This document shows, piece by piece, positions 43,508 to 54,340 of a stretch of 64,000 nt of DNA. Source of the DNA: Hippasteria phrygiana (taxonomy: Eukaryota > Echinodermata > Asteroidea > Valvatida > Goniasteridae); NCBI GenBank assembly GCA_037893225.1, contig JAZGUH010000371.1, positions 868,001 through 932,000 of the forward strand, read 5' to 3'. Every line of letters begins with the position of its first letter. The first letter of the stretch is position 1. A program made the translations under genes and the position numbers. A model generated the notes under the pieces. The model was not told where the DNA came from, did not search any database, and saw only the letters and a program-made list of their open reading frames with translations.

Positions 43508-43928
43508 GGAGCGACACTCGCCGTTCACGGCGCTTGATCCGCTCCTTCGTGTTTTCGGTATTCGACCTTGGTCAGTGGAGTGACGTTCGCCGAGCTCGGC
43601 GTCCTGATCCACTCCCATTCTACTGACCTCGGAGTGACATTTGCCATTTTTGGCAACTGATTTAGTACCGTTTAGATAATGTTTTCGTGTGGCCTTTGTC
43701 AGCAGAGTGGCATTAACCGAGTTTGGTAACTTGACTCGCTCTTTTCTAACTGATTTGGGGTGACACTTGCCTAACTCGGCAACTGATACTTCCCACGTGC
43801 ATTGATTTGCAGCTCGGCCCGACCGTTACTTTAGTGGTGACACTCGCCTGTTCGTCGCTTGATACACCCCCCTACCGCGATCCAGTTCTTACTGAGCGAC
43901 TCCGCCGAGCTCGGCCGATTGTCCACTC
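43508..43928 (+). other. Seven repeated stem-loop modules in the DIRS leader
   Basis: Modules start at about 43508, 43577, 43631, 43704, 43757, 43835 and 43894, 53-78 bp apart. Each has the plan GAGYGACACTC-GCC-loop-GGC-ACTGAT-CACTC. An inner stem (GCCG/CGGC, GCCGAG/CTCGGC, ACCGA/TTGGT) and an outer stem are visible; the outer stem changes on both sides: GGAGCG/CGCTCC in module 1, GGAGTG/CACTCC in module 2, AGAGTG/CGCTCT in module 4, GGTG/CACC in module 6. Modules 3, 5 and 7 have weaker outer pairing. They lie before the first plausible Gag start (44020), so they would be in the RNA leader. Function unknown. Confidence 0.65.
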
Positions 43929-44019
43929 GATATTGCAGTGCACCCTCGCAGCATGTGACCGGTAGATTTTCCCGCTTCGTACAGTGCGTGAGTTATATTT
44001 GCCCTTTTTTTCTCCGACC

Positions 44020-45556
44020 ATGCTGTCCCCTCCTGCCTCCGTGCCTCCCTCAGGGTCACGCACCGAAGCGTCCATTCGTTCGGGCGGTGCTGTTTCTTCT
44101 AATGCCAAACCAAAGAAGAAACACCCGGCGAAGCCACATCCCAAAAGTACGCCCAAGACTCGGTCCACGTCCCCGCGGGAACGATCCACTATCGGGGCTA
44201 TCGCCCCGAGTGTTGCGCCAACGCCTACTTCCTTGAGCTTTTCGGCAGGCCTCCAACCTGATGAGCTGGCTCCTCTACAATCTCCCGCTCATTCCGGAGG
44301 CCTACCCGATTCTCCGAAGTTCCGGGCACCTCTAGTCTTCCCCTTACCTCAAGCTGTACTCCCCCTCTACTGGTGCTGTGCCGCCCCGCCAGCACCAGAC
44401 AAGGACCCCTTGCCTCCCGGCAAACGTCTCAAGCCATCTCATTCTGGGCCTGAGCTCTTTCAGGTCCTCAAAAGCATTTCTGAAACCTTATCGGCTCTTA
44501 CAGAGGCTGGGTCCGGTCCCGTTCCAGATGCACCCACCGTCCCTATTCGGGCCCCTCCGTCCGATATACCGCACACCGTGTCCCGTCCCCCGGACTCTCC
44601 GGCTGTCTCGGTGCTTGCCCCTAGTACCCTCAACGATCCTCTGCTGGATTTCCCTTCTGGGCTCTCCCCGGCGGATCGGCATGCTCCTACGTCCCCCTCT
44701 GCCGTGACCGTGAGCCCCTCCGGACCACCTTCACGTGCTGCGAACTCGGATGATTTGTTGTTTCTAGCCTCATTGGCCACCCTGTATCGCTTGGTTCAAC
44801 GTGACACGTGTGTTGGCCTTTCCTGAACCCCCTACTGAGCCGTCTACCTCCCAGCCGCAGTCGTTTAAACGCTTATCGGCTGTAGACATGTCAGACACTT
44901 CTGATGAACCCCGTCAGCCGGTGCCATTTGACCGGATTTGCTCTGACGTGATTAAATCGGTTTTTGAGGCCTCCAAAGTTGCGTCCTCTTCCCAAAAATA
45001 TTTCGCCGTTCCTCTTCCCAGCGGAAGCAATGACTCAGTTCCTTATTTCCCCGACCATAGCAGACAATGTGCTTGACAAACTTTCTGCTGATAGTGGCCA
45101 TCATGCTTCGGCCCGATCTCCTTTTCCGGATTCTTTCCATAACTGCACCGAGACCGCGTTCCGACACGTTGATAGTGCTGGTCGGTCAGGTCTTTCCTCT
45201 ACAACCTTCTCGCTCCTGCTATCAGAGTATTTTTACAAGGCTGTCAGGCTGAATCAGCGATTCCAGCGGACATGATGTCTTCAGCTTTTCGCTGCCAAGA
45301 CCATTCTCTCCGCATCTTTCTCGGCCTTTTTGGCCGAGTTTGCCGCTCTTCTATCGAAGCCTGCTGTGCAGCAGTCCTCGATACGCTTTTCATACCGTCC
45401 ACCGGAGCTCGTAAGCGTCTGGAGTAGGTTTCCCTTCTGGGTGCGGACCTGTTTGCCGGCCAGTTCCAGTCGCAGATGCAAGCTGAAGCTGACCGCATCA
45501 AAGCCACCGAGACGATTAACCTCGCTAAAACTCGACCGAAGTCCAACCCGCGCCAA
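44020..45556 (+). pseudogene. Gag-like region of the DIRS element
   Basis: The first frame (MLSPPASVPPSGSRTEASIR, 44020 to 44826) is rich in proline, serine and basic residues (KPKKKHPAKPHPK). A second frame (44801-45076) has QPVPFDRICSDVIKSVFEAS, and a third (from 45476) has MQAEADRIKATETINLAKTR and a basic tail RPKSNPRQRQN. Three frames indicate at least two frameshifts. The Pro/Ser-rich start followed by a helical region is usual for DIRS gag, but there is no zinc knuckle, so the call rests mainly on position. Confidence 0.65.
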
Positions 45557-45739
45557 AGACAGAATGCTCCGGCTGCCGGTTTTCGGTCTCAACAGCGGCG
45601 CCCAATTACCCAATCCCATTCCTCCTTTCGTGCCTCACGTCTGCCCGCCCACTCATCCCAACCACCGCTCGACGTCAACCGAAAGTGCGAGGGCGCCCTG
45701 CCCGCCCTCCCACCACCTCTGCCGTCCCCCGGTTTCATA

Positions 45740-46634
45740 CCAGCTGGCGACAATGACTATCCTGTGGGCCCCCACCGCGGGGCCCGCTTGGCCCTTTTTG
45801 CCGGGTCCTGGGTCCAGCTCACCTCCGACAGTTGGGTTCTCGCTACCTTATCTCATGGATACTGCATCAAATTTTCCCCCGTCAGACACTCTCGTTCCTC
45901 CGACTCGACTGCCTCACGATTTAACGAAACGTCGGGCGTTCGAATCCGAAATTACATCACTGATAGCATAGGACGCCATCCGAGTATTAACTCCTCAGGT
46001 TGCTCTCGAACCGGGCTTCCATTCCACATTTTGCCTGGTCCCAAAGAAAAATTTACAGTCTTGCAGTCCCATTCTCAACCTGAGACCCCTCAACCGCAAC
46101 ATACGTCCACCACGGTTCAGGATGGACACCCTCAGGATCGTTCTTGATTCCACCCCACTTCCAAGCTGGGCTGTTTCGATAGACCTCACGGACGCATATT
46201 TACATGTCCCAATCCATCCCGATCACAGACGATTTCTCCGGTTTTCAAATGGCGAAAACTCGTTCGAAATCCATGCCCTCCCGTTCGGGCTGTCCACAGC
46301 TCCCCGCGTCTTCACAAGATTAGTTAAAACAGTGGCGAGCGCTCTTCATCGCCAAGTCATACTAATTTGTATGTACCTCGACGATTGGTTCATCGGTGAC
46401 TCTCGGGCATCTGCAGCTCACGCTCTTAGTACAACCCTCACACTCACCTCGAGGCTGGGCTTTCTCATAAACGAAGCCAAATCCCAGCTCGTCCCGTATC
46501 AACGCCCGACTTTCTTGGGTGCAATATTTGATCTACAACGGGGCATGGCCTGTCACACGTACGAACTAGTAACAAATGTATGTCAGTGCGCTTCGCTCTT
46601 ACTGACGATACCGTCCGTACCAGCGCTCGCGTAG
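45740..46634 (+). pseudogene. DIRS-type reverse transcriptase, frameshifted
   Basis: The N-terminal part (to about 45900) reads GARLALFAGSWVQLTSDSWV and LSHGYCIKF, a stretch characteristic of DIRS RTs. After a frame change near 45970-46120 the main block (46122-46634) gives SWAVSIDLTDAYLHVPIHPD, FEIHALPFGLSTAPRVFTRL, then ICMYLDDWFI with the catalytic YLDD, and PTFLGAIFDL of the thumb. DLTDAYLHVPI and LPFGLSTAPRVFT separate this RT from LTR and LINE enzymes. It ends at a stop at 46632. Confidence 0.92.
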
Positions 46635-46689
46635 CTCAAGTTTCTAGGCCTTCTGGCAAGCCTAACAGATCTGGTTCCGTTTTGCCGCA

Positions 46690-46846
46690 TGTATATGTGT
46701 ACTGTTCCCGAACGCCGGAGCGTCGAGTGTGGCAAACAGATGCCCTAGCAATTCCATGGGACGGGCTGTTAGCTTATGCATTTCCTTCTCATTGCTCCCT
46801 TTTGGACTCGCCAGGCTTGGTTTCCACGGCTGGTTCACCTCCTTAA
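46690..46846 (+). pseudogene. RNase H remnant of the DIRS element
   Basis: Only the C-terminal end is left: VWQTDALAIPWDGLLAYAFP is the conserved end of DIRS RNase H. The preceding catalytic part, normally several hundred bases, is missing between about 46640 and 46690. Confidence 0.8.
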
Positions 46847-46959
46847 TACCACACACCACTCATACTCCCCCGCCGGCCGGACCTTCTCTGCCAGCCTCGG
46901 TCGGGTGTTCTTCATCCGGATCCCATGGGTCTCCACTTAACGTGCTGGCCATTATCCAG

Positions 46960-47960
46960 CAGTCTCTCCGAAAGGTAGGACTTTCTCAAAATGCTGCCGC
47001 TCTCGCGGCCCAAGGCCGACGTCCGTCAACCCGTACGGTTTATGACGGCTGACTCCAACATTTCCGTAAGTGGTGTAAACGGCACTTGGTTGATCCACTC
47101 GCTGCAACTCTCACAGAGATCGGCGATTTCCTCCTCCATCTATTTAACTCGGGCCTTGCCGTGCTAGAACTATCGCTCGGCAATTGCGGTTTCTCGGATG
47201 GTTCCTCCGTGTCCGACTGCCCCTTATTGACTCATTTACTAAGAAGCATGTTTGTGTCTCGCCCGCCTCATCGTACCCTCCTCCCATCTTGGGTCAGGTC
47301 TTGCGTACTCTCTCTCAACCGCCTTTCGAGCCTCTTAGCCTGGCTGCTCTCTTGGACATTTCAGTCAAAACGGCCTTTCTCTTGGCAGCGGCCACGGCGC
47401 GCCGTATGAGCGAACTCCATGCCCTCACTCTCGCGCTGGGCCATTTGTGGTGGGAGCCTGGTGGTGTCCGTCTTGTCCCCCATGGCTCCTTCCTTATGAA
47501 AAATCAGTCGCCGACGTTCACTCCGCCAAACATTTTTGTACCAGACCTAAAATCTTTATCCTCGGTCCCCAATGACAAACTCTGGTGTCCTGTCCGCGCC
47601 TTAAAAAGGTATTTACACTGGACGGCTACCCTACGGGGGTGATTGTCAGGCCCTGTTTATAACCAGTGTCTCTTCATATCGCCCGGCCTCGTGCGATACG
47701 ATTGCGCGTTGGGTTGTTACAGCCATCCGTGCAGCTTCGCAGGACTGGCCCCAATCCTCTTTCAGTGTGCATGCCCACGAGGTCCACGGTGCCTCCACCT
47801 CTTGGGCCTTCTTTAAGGGTATCTCTTTGGCAGACATCATGCAGGCAGCATGCTGGAAGTCACCAAGCACCCTCATGCTATTTTCGGGATGTGCTCCAGT
47901 CCGAAGGTCGAGCCGGACGTGCAGCCCTCCATCCCTCTACCCCAGCAGCACAACCTAACC
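46960..47960 (+). pseudogene. Tyrosine recombinase of the DIRS element
   Basis: The long frame 47184-47642 holds SLAALLDISVKTAFLLAAAT and ARRMSELHALTL, the latter with the first catalytic arginine. Further on HAHEVHGASTSWAFF occupies the H-X-X-R box, but with histidine where the second arginine is expected. AACWKSPSTLMLF follows, and the terminal YFRDV appears in another frame at about 47875. The upstream N-terminal domain is broken by stops near 47050 and 47165. DIRS elements use this enzyme instead of an integrase. The substituted residue and frame breaks argue against activity. Confidence 0.88.
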
Positions 47961-48162
47961 AAGGTCATCCGCCGCTGGAGCCCCGCAGTACGTACCTCCC
48001 AGTAACAGTTTATCCTATAGGTGAGCACTGTTCCTCAGTTCTTATTCAAGCCTGGTGGGTTCTTTATATCTAGACTTCATTGGGTAGGGCTCCTTCCTTG
48101 CAGCCCGCCTTGCTATGGCATGTTTAGTGTCGTACGCTCAAACCCACCTTCCTTTGTCGGTG

Positions 48163-48260
48163 CCACTCTGCACATGTAGTAATGCTCTATGGTTATTTAG
48201 ACGAATGCAGTAGAATCTTCCCCCACAGAAGTGTGGGTCGGTTCTACTAGAGTACTTACC
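48163..48260. repeat. Internal complementary region of the DIRS element
   Basis: Contains GCACATGTAGTAATGCTCTA and, further on, CCCCCACAGAAGTGTGGGTCG and GTTCTACTAGAGTACTTACC. The latter are the complement of the sequence at 48433-48482. This layout allows circle formation in DIRS replication. Confidence 0.85.
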
Positions 48261-48344
48261 AATAGAGCATCCCTCCCGCCTCCCCGCTCTCGCTTATGGT
48301 CTTATTTATGCTCTTGTACGCTCGAGAAAAAAGGAAGCATCATG

Positions 48345-48487
48345 GCAGGCGGGCCGCAAGGTACTGTGGAAAAATGTATCTAAGCGAATGGCTAGAGCCC
48401 TCTAGGAGACTATGCACATGTAGTAATGCTCTACGGGTAAGTACTCTCTAGTAGAACCGACCCACACTTCTGTGGGGGAGGGCTATG
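48345..48487. repeat. Right inverted terminal repeat of the DIRS element
   Basis: GGCAGGCGGGCCGCAAGGTA through ACTATGCACATGTAGTAATG is the complement of the left repeat. It extends outward with CCGACCCACACTTCTGTGGG, which pairs with the internal complementary region. Confidence 0.9.
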
Positions 48488-49130
48488 TAGTAACGCAGTG
48501 GCACACTCTTTGTTACTCTAACTTTCTGAAGCCCCAGAGTAATAATGGCTGGTCTCTTAACAATTCTGTAAAATCCCCTAAGGTCCTCCTGGGGGATTCT
48601 TAAGAATGTGTAAGGATTAGTGTTAACTTGAACACGAGTCAGCTCGGAGGCCTTTTTCTATTGAGGCTACTGAACTTGAGTTGTCACTTCAAAACAAATC
48701 AACCGGACTCCACTGATCAACAATATTGGGCCATCTCCAAATGATTGGCTACGGCTTGAAATTACACACGAGTCTATGGGAAGTGGCTGCAGCCTCTACC
48801 ATAGATATGTGTGTAACATCCGGCCGTACCTAATAAGTAATTTGGACATGGCCATGACTTGACTTGGGCTCAGAGCAGTTCTAATGGGGATGATTCACAA
48901 TACATTCCGCCTTCCAAGAGTTTGAAATGGAGAGGACATTTTTCACATTGCGCATTTGAAAAGGTTGACAGTATGGGTCATTTGCACGAAAAAACAAAAT
49001 TCCCAAACAAAAATGCGTGATTGTTTTAGTTTAACACCTTGAACAGGTGGTTTATTGCTTATCTATTCAGTATTGGTATCCTGAAATAGCTCAAGAAATA
49101 TCTTTAGATCAATGAAGTGGTATGAACTTG
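48488..49130. other. Intron sequence, no feature recognised
   Basis: No coding or repeat structure that I can identify. Confidence 0.45.
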
Positions 49131-49214
49131 TAAGCCGTGAAGTTTGAACCTGCCACCTCTGGAATACCGTTCCAGTGCTCTGCCAACTGAGCTATCTTGG
49201 CCTATGTTGGTGGT
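49131..49214 (-). repeat. tRNA-derived sequence (probable SINE head)
   Basis: On the minus strand: TAGCTCAGTTGGCAGAGC (A box/D arm), a perfect anticodon-type stem CTGGA..TCCAG with a 7-base loop, and AGGTTCAAACTT (B box-like). The T stem does not pair properly and the acceptor stem is not convincing, so it is a tRNA pseudogene or SINE head rather than an active tRNA. Confidence 0.6.
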
Positions 49215-49283
49215 CTCCCAAATTGTCAGTGTCTTTGTTCAAGGGGCGCTAGTAAGAAGTCTTAAACCCACAATACCGTATAG

Positions 49284-49335
49284 CCAGGAATCACGCCCCA
49301 ACTTAAATATTTTAAAGTTGGGGCGTGATCCCTGG
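49284..49335. repeat. 21-bp stem hairpin
   Basis: CCAGGAATCACGCCCCAACTT and its complement, one mismatch, 10-base AT loop. A diverged form of the left arm with its upstream flank (AGTC-TTAAAC ... AGCCAGG-ATCA) recurs at 51768-51805. Confidence 0.85.
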
Positions 49336-49689
49336 GAAGCAACATTGAAAATGTTGAAAATAGCCTGTGCAACTGCTTGCTATTGCACTGTATTGTGAAT
49401 CAACCCTGAAGGCTCTGACTCCAGAAAATGACTGATGAATTTTCCAGATTGTCTGCACACAATCGGGGTATAAATATGTCATTATCAACATCCAGCCTGA
49501 GGCTCCAATGTGGTTTTAAACGTACTTGTTTAAAACCAGCCCAGCACATGTTTATTCATATTTTAAATACCTTTTTGTATAATGCAACAAAATTAAATCA
49601 CCGAATTCAGAAAAATATCCCCGAAATGTGTCGTAAGTAAACTTTGCCGTTCCACCATTTTTGTGCTTTTTCCCTATTCATGTTCAGGG

Positions 49690-50545
49690 TAAGGCTGTTC
49701 GATATCCACTTATTTTGATACCGAAATATCGGCAAAATAAATATTGCGATATTCGATATTATCGTGATGACGTCACTTTTTCCTTACCGTAAGAATGGAG
49801 GAATAAACAAATAAAAAAACATGATGGAAGTCACCACGGCATCGTGAGATCGGGGCCACCGGGAACGAGCCAGGTGGGATTGAACTAAGAGCCGCTAAAA
49901 TGTAATATCGGGGCCGGCCACTGAGATCGCGAATAGGGCTGGGGCTGGCAAGTTTGGGGCCGGCCGGGGTCGGCAAGATCGGAGGCCGGGGAAAGACGGT
50001 GGCATTCAGTGCGGTTGCTTGCACTTGACCAAGGCTAGCAACAAAGCAACGCGCACGTGCAGATGCGCTACAGGGGTTGACCTTATTGCAAACAATTGCC
50101 GTACCCCTCGATCTCAAGACGAGTTCGCTAGCGTGTAGTGCATTGTAGGCCTACACTGGGAATACGATGGTAGCATTCAGTGCAGTTGTTTGCATGCACT
50201 GTACTTGATACGCACGGCGCGGAGGGTAAATCGCGCGGAGCTGTCATGCCGGGGTTTAGAAAACGGTCAAAGAAACGATACATTTAGTACATGTATGTAT
50301 TTTTTATTCCCCCATGGTACATCATGATACTATTCTGGCATCCAATAATTGGAAATAACTGGAATTTCGAGCAAGGTAAACTGGACAAATCCACACTTAA
50401 TGCGGCCAAAAAGGAGCATGTCGCGATATTCTTCTGTGTATCGAATTCCCCGATATTCCGGGTTTTTTTAAAGGGGCCGATACGATTTTCGATATGAAAA
50501 AATATATCAAAATATCGGGAAATATCGTCATATCGAAGAGGCTTA
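49690..50545. mobile_element. hAT-like non-autonomous transposon
   Basis: 856 bp. Ends TAAGGCTGTTCGATAT and (complement) TAAGCCTCTTCGATAT match at 14 of 16 positions. They are flanked by octamers GTTCAGGG (49682-49689) and GTTCTGGG (50546-50553), one mismatch, as for the 8-bp duplication of hAT elements. Subterminal regions are rich in CGATAT/ATATCG. No transposase frame. Confidence 0.75.
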
Positions 50546-50553
50546 GTTCTGGG

Positions 50554-51126
50554 GCCCCTGGTGAAACTACCTTGTTTCTATCTCTCCTTTATCGGTAATA
50601 GGATGATACCAAAAAAAACACCGAACCAGACTAACCAGCAAATTATTATTGCCAGGTGATCCAGAGGTGTAGGAAAAGACACAAAACAGTCTTTTGTGGA
50701 CACCTGAAAATTCTGTTTTGTTTTCAATAAACACACTAACCACAAAATCAAAGCCTACCCACTTTCGGAGGAACAATTTTACTTCTTTGATTGAAAACAA
50801 AATACATTTCAAATTGTGGCATGCGTGACGTGATTCTGTAGTGCGGAAGTAAAACATTTTCCTGGTTCAGGGGCCACAATTGTTGCAGCAAAAAGTGTTT
50901 ATAACCGGTTGGTGTTTTATTGGCTGTTTAAAACCACCCACGTGATGGGCTCTCCACCAATAGGAACGGGTAAACTGTCTTAGGTATTTATGAATGGGCA
51001 ATGTAACCATTGGTCTCTTGACTTTAACCCCCAGCTTTAGTGTTCAGGAAACTGCATTGACTTTGTGCAGCTATAAAATTCTAGTTTCTTGACCCACCAA
51101 TTAAAGCTGTTTGTCTCATTCTTCAG
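50554..51126. other. Intron sequence upstream of exon 51127
   Basis: No mobile element recognised. It ends in a pyrimidine-rich tract, TTTGTCTCATTCTTCAG, the acceptor of the following exon. Confidence 0.5.
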
Positions 51127-51278
51127 GGAATCAAGTATGTCTTCATGCCGTGCCGTAAGATGGACTACAATTACATCAGGGATGTAGCCAATAGTTCCAG
51201 TCGTAAACTCAAGCTCCGTGCCAGTCCCTCAGATGTGAGGATACTGCATCCGGATTTTATACGATACATTCACAAAGT
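51127..51278 (+). CDS. ST6GALNAC1/2-like: Sialyltransferase exon between motifs L and S
   Basis: Acceptor CATTCTTCAG, donor GTAAGG, 152 bp, phase 0 to 2. It reads GIKYVFMPCRKMDYNYIRDV then ...LRASPSDVRILHPDFIRYIH and ends with lysine plus two bases of the next codon. The VRILHPDFIRYIH segment matches the conserved (L/I)xPxFxxYI stretch that precedes sialylmotif S in GT29 enzymes. NSS is a potential N-glycosylation site. Intact. Confidence 0.93.
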
Positions 51279-51718
51279 GTAAGGTTGATGCGAGTGCGAT
51301 GCACTCTGTGAAAATATGAGAACTTTAAAGGTCTATGACATAGCTTTGGTAATGATTTTTTAAAAAGTGAATTGTCTTAATCTGGAATCTCACTGTTCAT
51401 GAAGATGATACCAGTACCAATCATCATGAGAAATATTCAGATATTTATCCATCTCAAATGCTGTCATGATCTGTGAGAAAATTGTATTCGAAGACGCTGT
51501 GTGCTATTTCGATTTGACAAATCAAAATGAGCACATACGAACAGGCGCAACTTCACTATTAAAACAGCTTTAGGTTTCGTATTTTATGAATCCCAAAGTA
51601 TGCACACTCCCTGCAATGGTGTTGTCAAGCTCTACCAATGCTATATCATACCTTTAAGTTTGTCAGCCATTAATCTGGTTGTTGCTGATCAAATGTTAGA
51701 GTGAACAAAGACAATTGA

Positions 51719-51800
51719 CTAAAGCAGGGTTTGAACCGGTGATCTCTTGATTATGCGGTGCCAGTCAGAAGTCATTAAACCATCGTGTAGCCAGGGATCA
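51719..51800 (-). repeat. tRNA-like sequence (SINE relic)
   Basis: Minus strand: a GTTTAATGACTTCTGACTGG central part and ACCGGTTCAAACCC, a good pol III B box. D-arm and acceptor pairing are poor. Confidence 0.45.
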
Positions 51801-51819
51801 TGGTCCAACTTTACGATAT

Positions 51820-51824
51820 AACCG

Positions 51825-51864
<40 letters not shown>

Positions 51865-52200
51865 CGGCATTTGGAACGCATATTTTAGTTCAACTAAATC
51901 ACAGTGCTTACAATTATTATTACCCCTGTTCATCCGGCCCAACAATCATTCCTCCCTGGGCAGTATACAGCCCTGGCTGCAAGTTAAGCGCACATGGGCT
52001 AATCAAACACATAACTGTCACTGCCCTCACATGTACCCATTTTACTCCTGGGTGGAGAGAAGCAACTTGTGACAAATTGTCTTGCTCAAGGACATAAGCA
52101 CACCACTGCTGGCCTCAAACCCACTGCAGAATCACTGAGATTTTGAGTCTGTTACACTATTAAGCCACGAGGCCACAGCACTCCACTAATGAGGATACAG
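51820..52200 (-). repeat. SINE-like element with (ATT)n tail
   Basis: Read on the minus strand, it starts with a tRNA-like head (GTGGCCTCGTGGCTTAATAG, then TGGGTTTGAGGCC as a weak B box). It continues through GTCCTTGAGCAAGACAATTTG and GCAGCCAGGGCTGTATACTG, and ends CAAATGCCGGTTATTATT with an (ATT)n run of about 40 bp (51823-51862 on the plus strand). Head, body and microsatellite tail in this order are those of a tRNA-derived SINE using an L2/CR1-type 3' end. Confidence 0.6.
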
Positions 52201-52212
52201 CATTATATCTAA

Positions 52213-54340
52213 CTAGAAACTGGTGTTTGTGTACAAACACAGGGCTGTTTCGGGTGTTTTTGTTTTTTTTGTGGTAGTATGATTCTAATTCTTGATGAGA
52301 TATCAATGGTAGATGAAACAAAATCTTGTTTTACATTCAAGCAATTACGTATCCTTAATCATAATTGTTTTGGAAATGTGAGCATACTTGCAGTTTGTGA
52401 CCATGATGATGTCATTGTGATGTCACACATTTTGCACATTCATATGTAAGTACCTATCACCTAACAAATGTATTACAAATTGTTTTTTGAAATTAGCATG
52501 TAGGTTTGATGAGATATGGCTTTGGGGTTTAAAAACTTAAAAATTACTAGAAAATCGTATAATGATGTCATCATGACGTCATGTAATTTTTGTCAATAAC
52601 GCCTGCTAGCATACCTACATATCACGTTTCAATTTCATTGGACTTGTAATTCTGTAGATATATGGCTTCGAAGAATCCACCTTTAAGATGACGTCACGTG
52701 ACATGTGATGACATCATCATAATGTCATGTCAATTTTCATCTATAAACTTGCAGACGTACCTAGATATTACATTTCAACTTAATCGAACTTGTACTTTTG
52801 TTTATATGTGGCTTCAAAAACTGCCCCTTTAAGATGACGTCAGGTGACATGTGATGAAGTCATCATAACGTCATGTCAATTTTCATCTATAAACCTGCTG
52901 GCCTACTTAGATATTACATTTCAACTTAATCGAGCTTGTACTTTTGTAGATATGGCTTCAAAAACTGCCCCTTTAAGATGACGTCACGTGACATGTGATG
53001 ACATCATGATAATGTCATGTCAATTTTCAGCTATAAACCTACTGGGCTACCTAGATATTACTTTTCAACTTAATCGGACTTGTGCTTTTGTAGACATATG
53101 GCTTCAAAAACTGCCCCTTTAAGATGACGTCACGTGGCATGTCATGACGTCATCAAGAGGTAAAAGTTCGGCACACATTGTGAGCAGTTAGTCTAAGTGT
53201 CTGCCAAGTTTAAAAGTACCCAAAGTGCCGGTAAGAAAGAAAACGTGTACAAATGCTATAGGCAATAATCTAGCGAGTGCCCCTTTAAGATGACACCACG
53301 TGACATGTTATGACTTGATCATAACGTCATGTCAATTTTCATCTATAACACCAGGTGGCATACCTTACGTTCCAACTGAATCGGACTTGTACTTTTGTAG
53401 ATATATGGCTTCGAAAAATGCCCCTTTAAAATGACGTCACGTGACATGTGATGACGTCATCAGGACGTAAAAGTTCGGCACACATTGTGAGCAGTTGGGG
53501 TAAGTGTCTGCCAAGTTTAAAAGTAGCCAATGTGGCCGGTAAGAAAGTAAACGTTTACAAATGCTATGGGCAATATTCTATCGACTTGAAAAAATAATTT
53601 GTTTATGACGTCATCATGACGTCACACAATTTTCGCTTTTTAGGGCATATCTTTGAGACATACCAAAGCTATAACAAAAAGAATTTTGAAAATATCTTGT
53701 TTTGTTCGCTAGATATAGTGAAAAGAATGTTACGATTATAAAACTTCAAGAATTCAGCGACTTGAAAAAAGACTACAAATCAACCCTTTTTATAAACAGC
53801 ATGCACATTTAAGCCATGGTTATCAGCCCTTCCCAGAATTCCTTTGTGTTATATTGAATTTGGTCTAAATTTTGAAATGGCTGTCATTTCTTACTTGAGT
53901 GAGCCACGATCATGAAATTTTGGAATTGGGTACAGGAAAATTCAATATATACATTTTTGTAATCGGATTGACCTTTACATGCGTTAACAAAAAAACACAT
54001 TTTTGATGACGTCATCATGACGTCACACAATTTTCGCAATTTAGGGCATATCTTTGAGACATACCAAAGCTATAAGAAAAATAATTTTGAAAATATCTTG
54101 TTTTGTTCGCTAGATATAATTTAATGAATGTTACGATTTTCAAAATTCAAAAATTCATAAAAAATCACGTGATGACGTCATCATGACGTAAAAGTTCGGC
54201 ATGCATCCTGAGCAGTTGGTCTAAGTGTCTGTTAAGTTTAAAGGCAATCGGCTGCATAAAAGTAGCCAAAGTGCCTGGCAGAAAGAAAACGTGTACAAAT
54301 GCTATGGGCAAAAAGTCTGAAAAAGAAAAAAAAAAGAAAA
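52213..54340 (-). repeat. Repeat-chain unit 1
   Basis: Starts CTAGAAACTG with the hairpin GTGTTTGT/ACAAACAC at 52223-52240, followed by AGGGCTGTTTCG. The body has ~150-bp repeats (52640-53160) containing CCCCTTTAAGATGACGTCA and GTACTTTTGTAGATATATGG, then two ~400-bp repeats from 53606 and 54007. It ends with GCTATGGGCAAAAAGTCTGA and an A-rich tail. Confidence 0.75.

Larger units (their letters stand above)
43207..48487 (+). mobile_element. DIRS-like tyrosine-recombinase retrotransposon
   Basis: About 5.3 kb with split inverted repeats. 43207-43309 is complementary to 48345-48443, and a further internal region at 48163-48260 is complementary to the outer part of the right end (48413-48487), matching the internal complementary region of DIRS elements. 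Coding order on the plus strand is leader, Gag-like, DIRS-type RT, a short RNase H remnant, tyrosine recombinase. It sits in the 42867-51126 intron of the sialyltransferase, same strand. GC content is clearly higher than its surroundings. Several frameshifts and a large RNase H deletion make it inactive. Confidence 0.9.

Noticed and set aside
49131..49214. Functional tRNA gene on the minus strand
   Set aside because: The D arm and anticodon stem are good, but the T stem and acceptor stem do not pair, so a SINE head or pseudogene is more likely.
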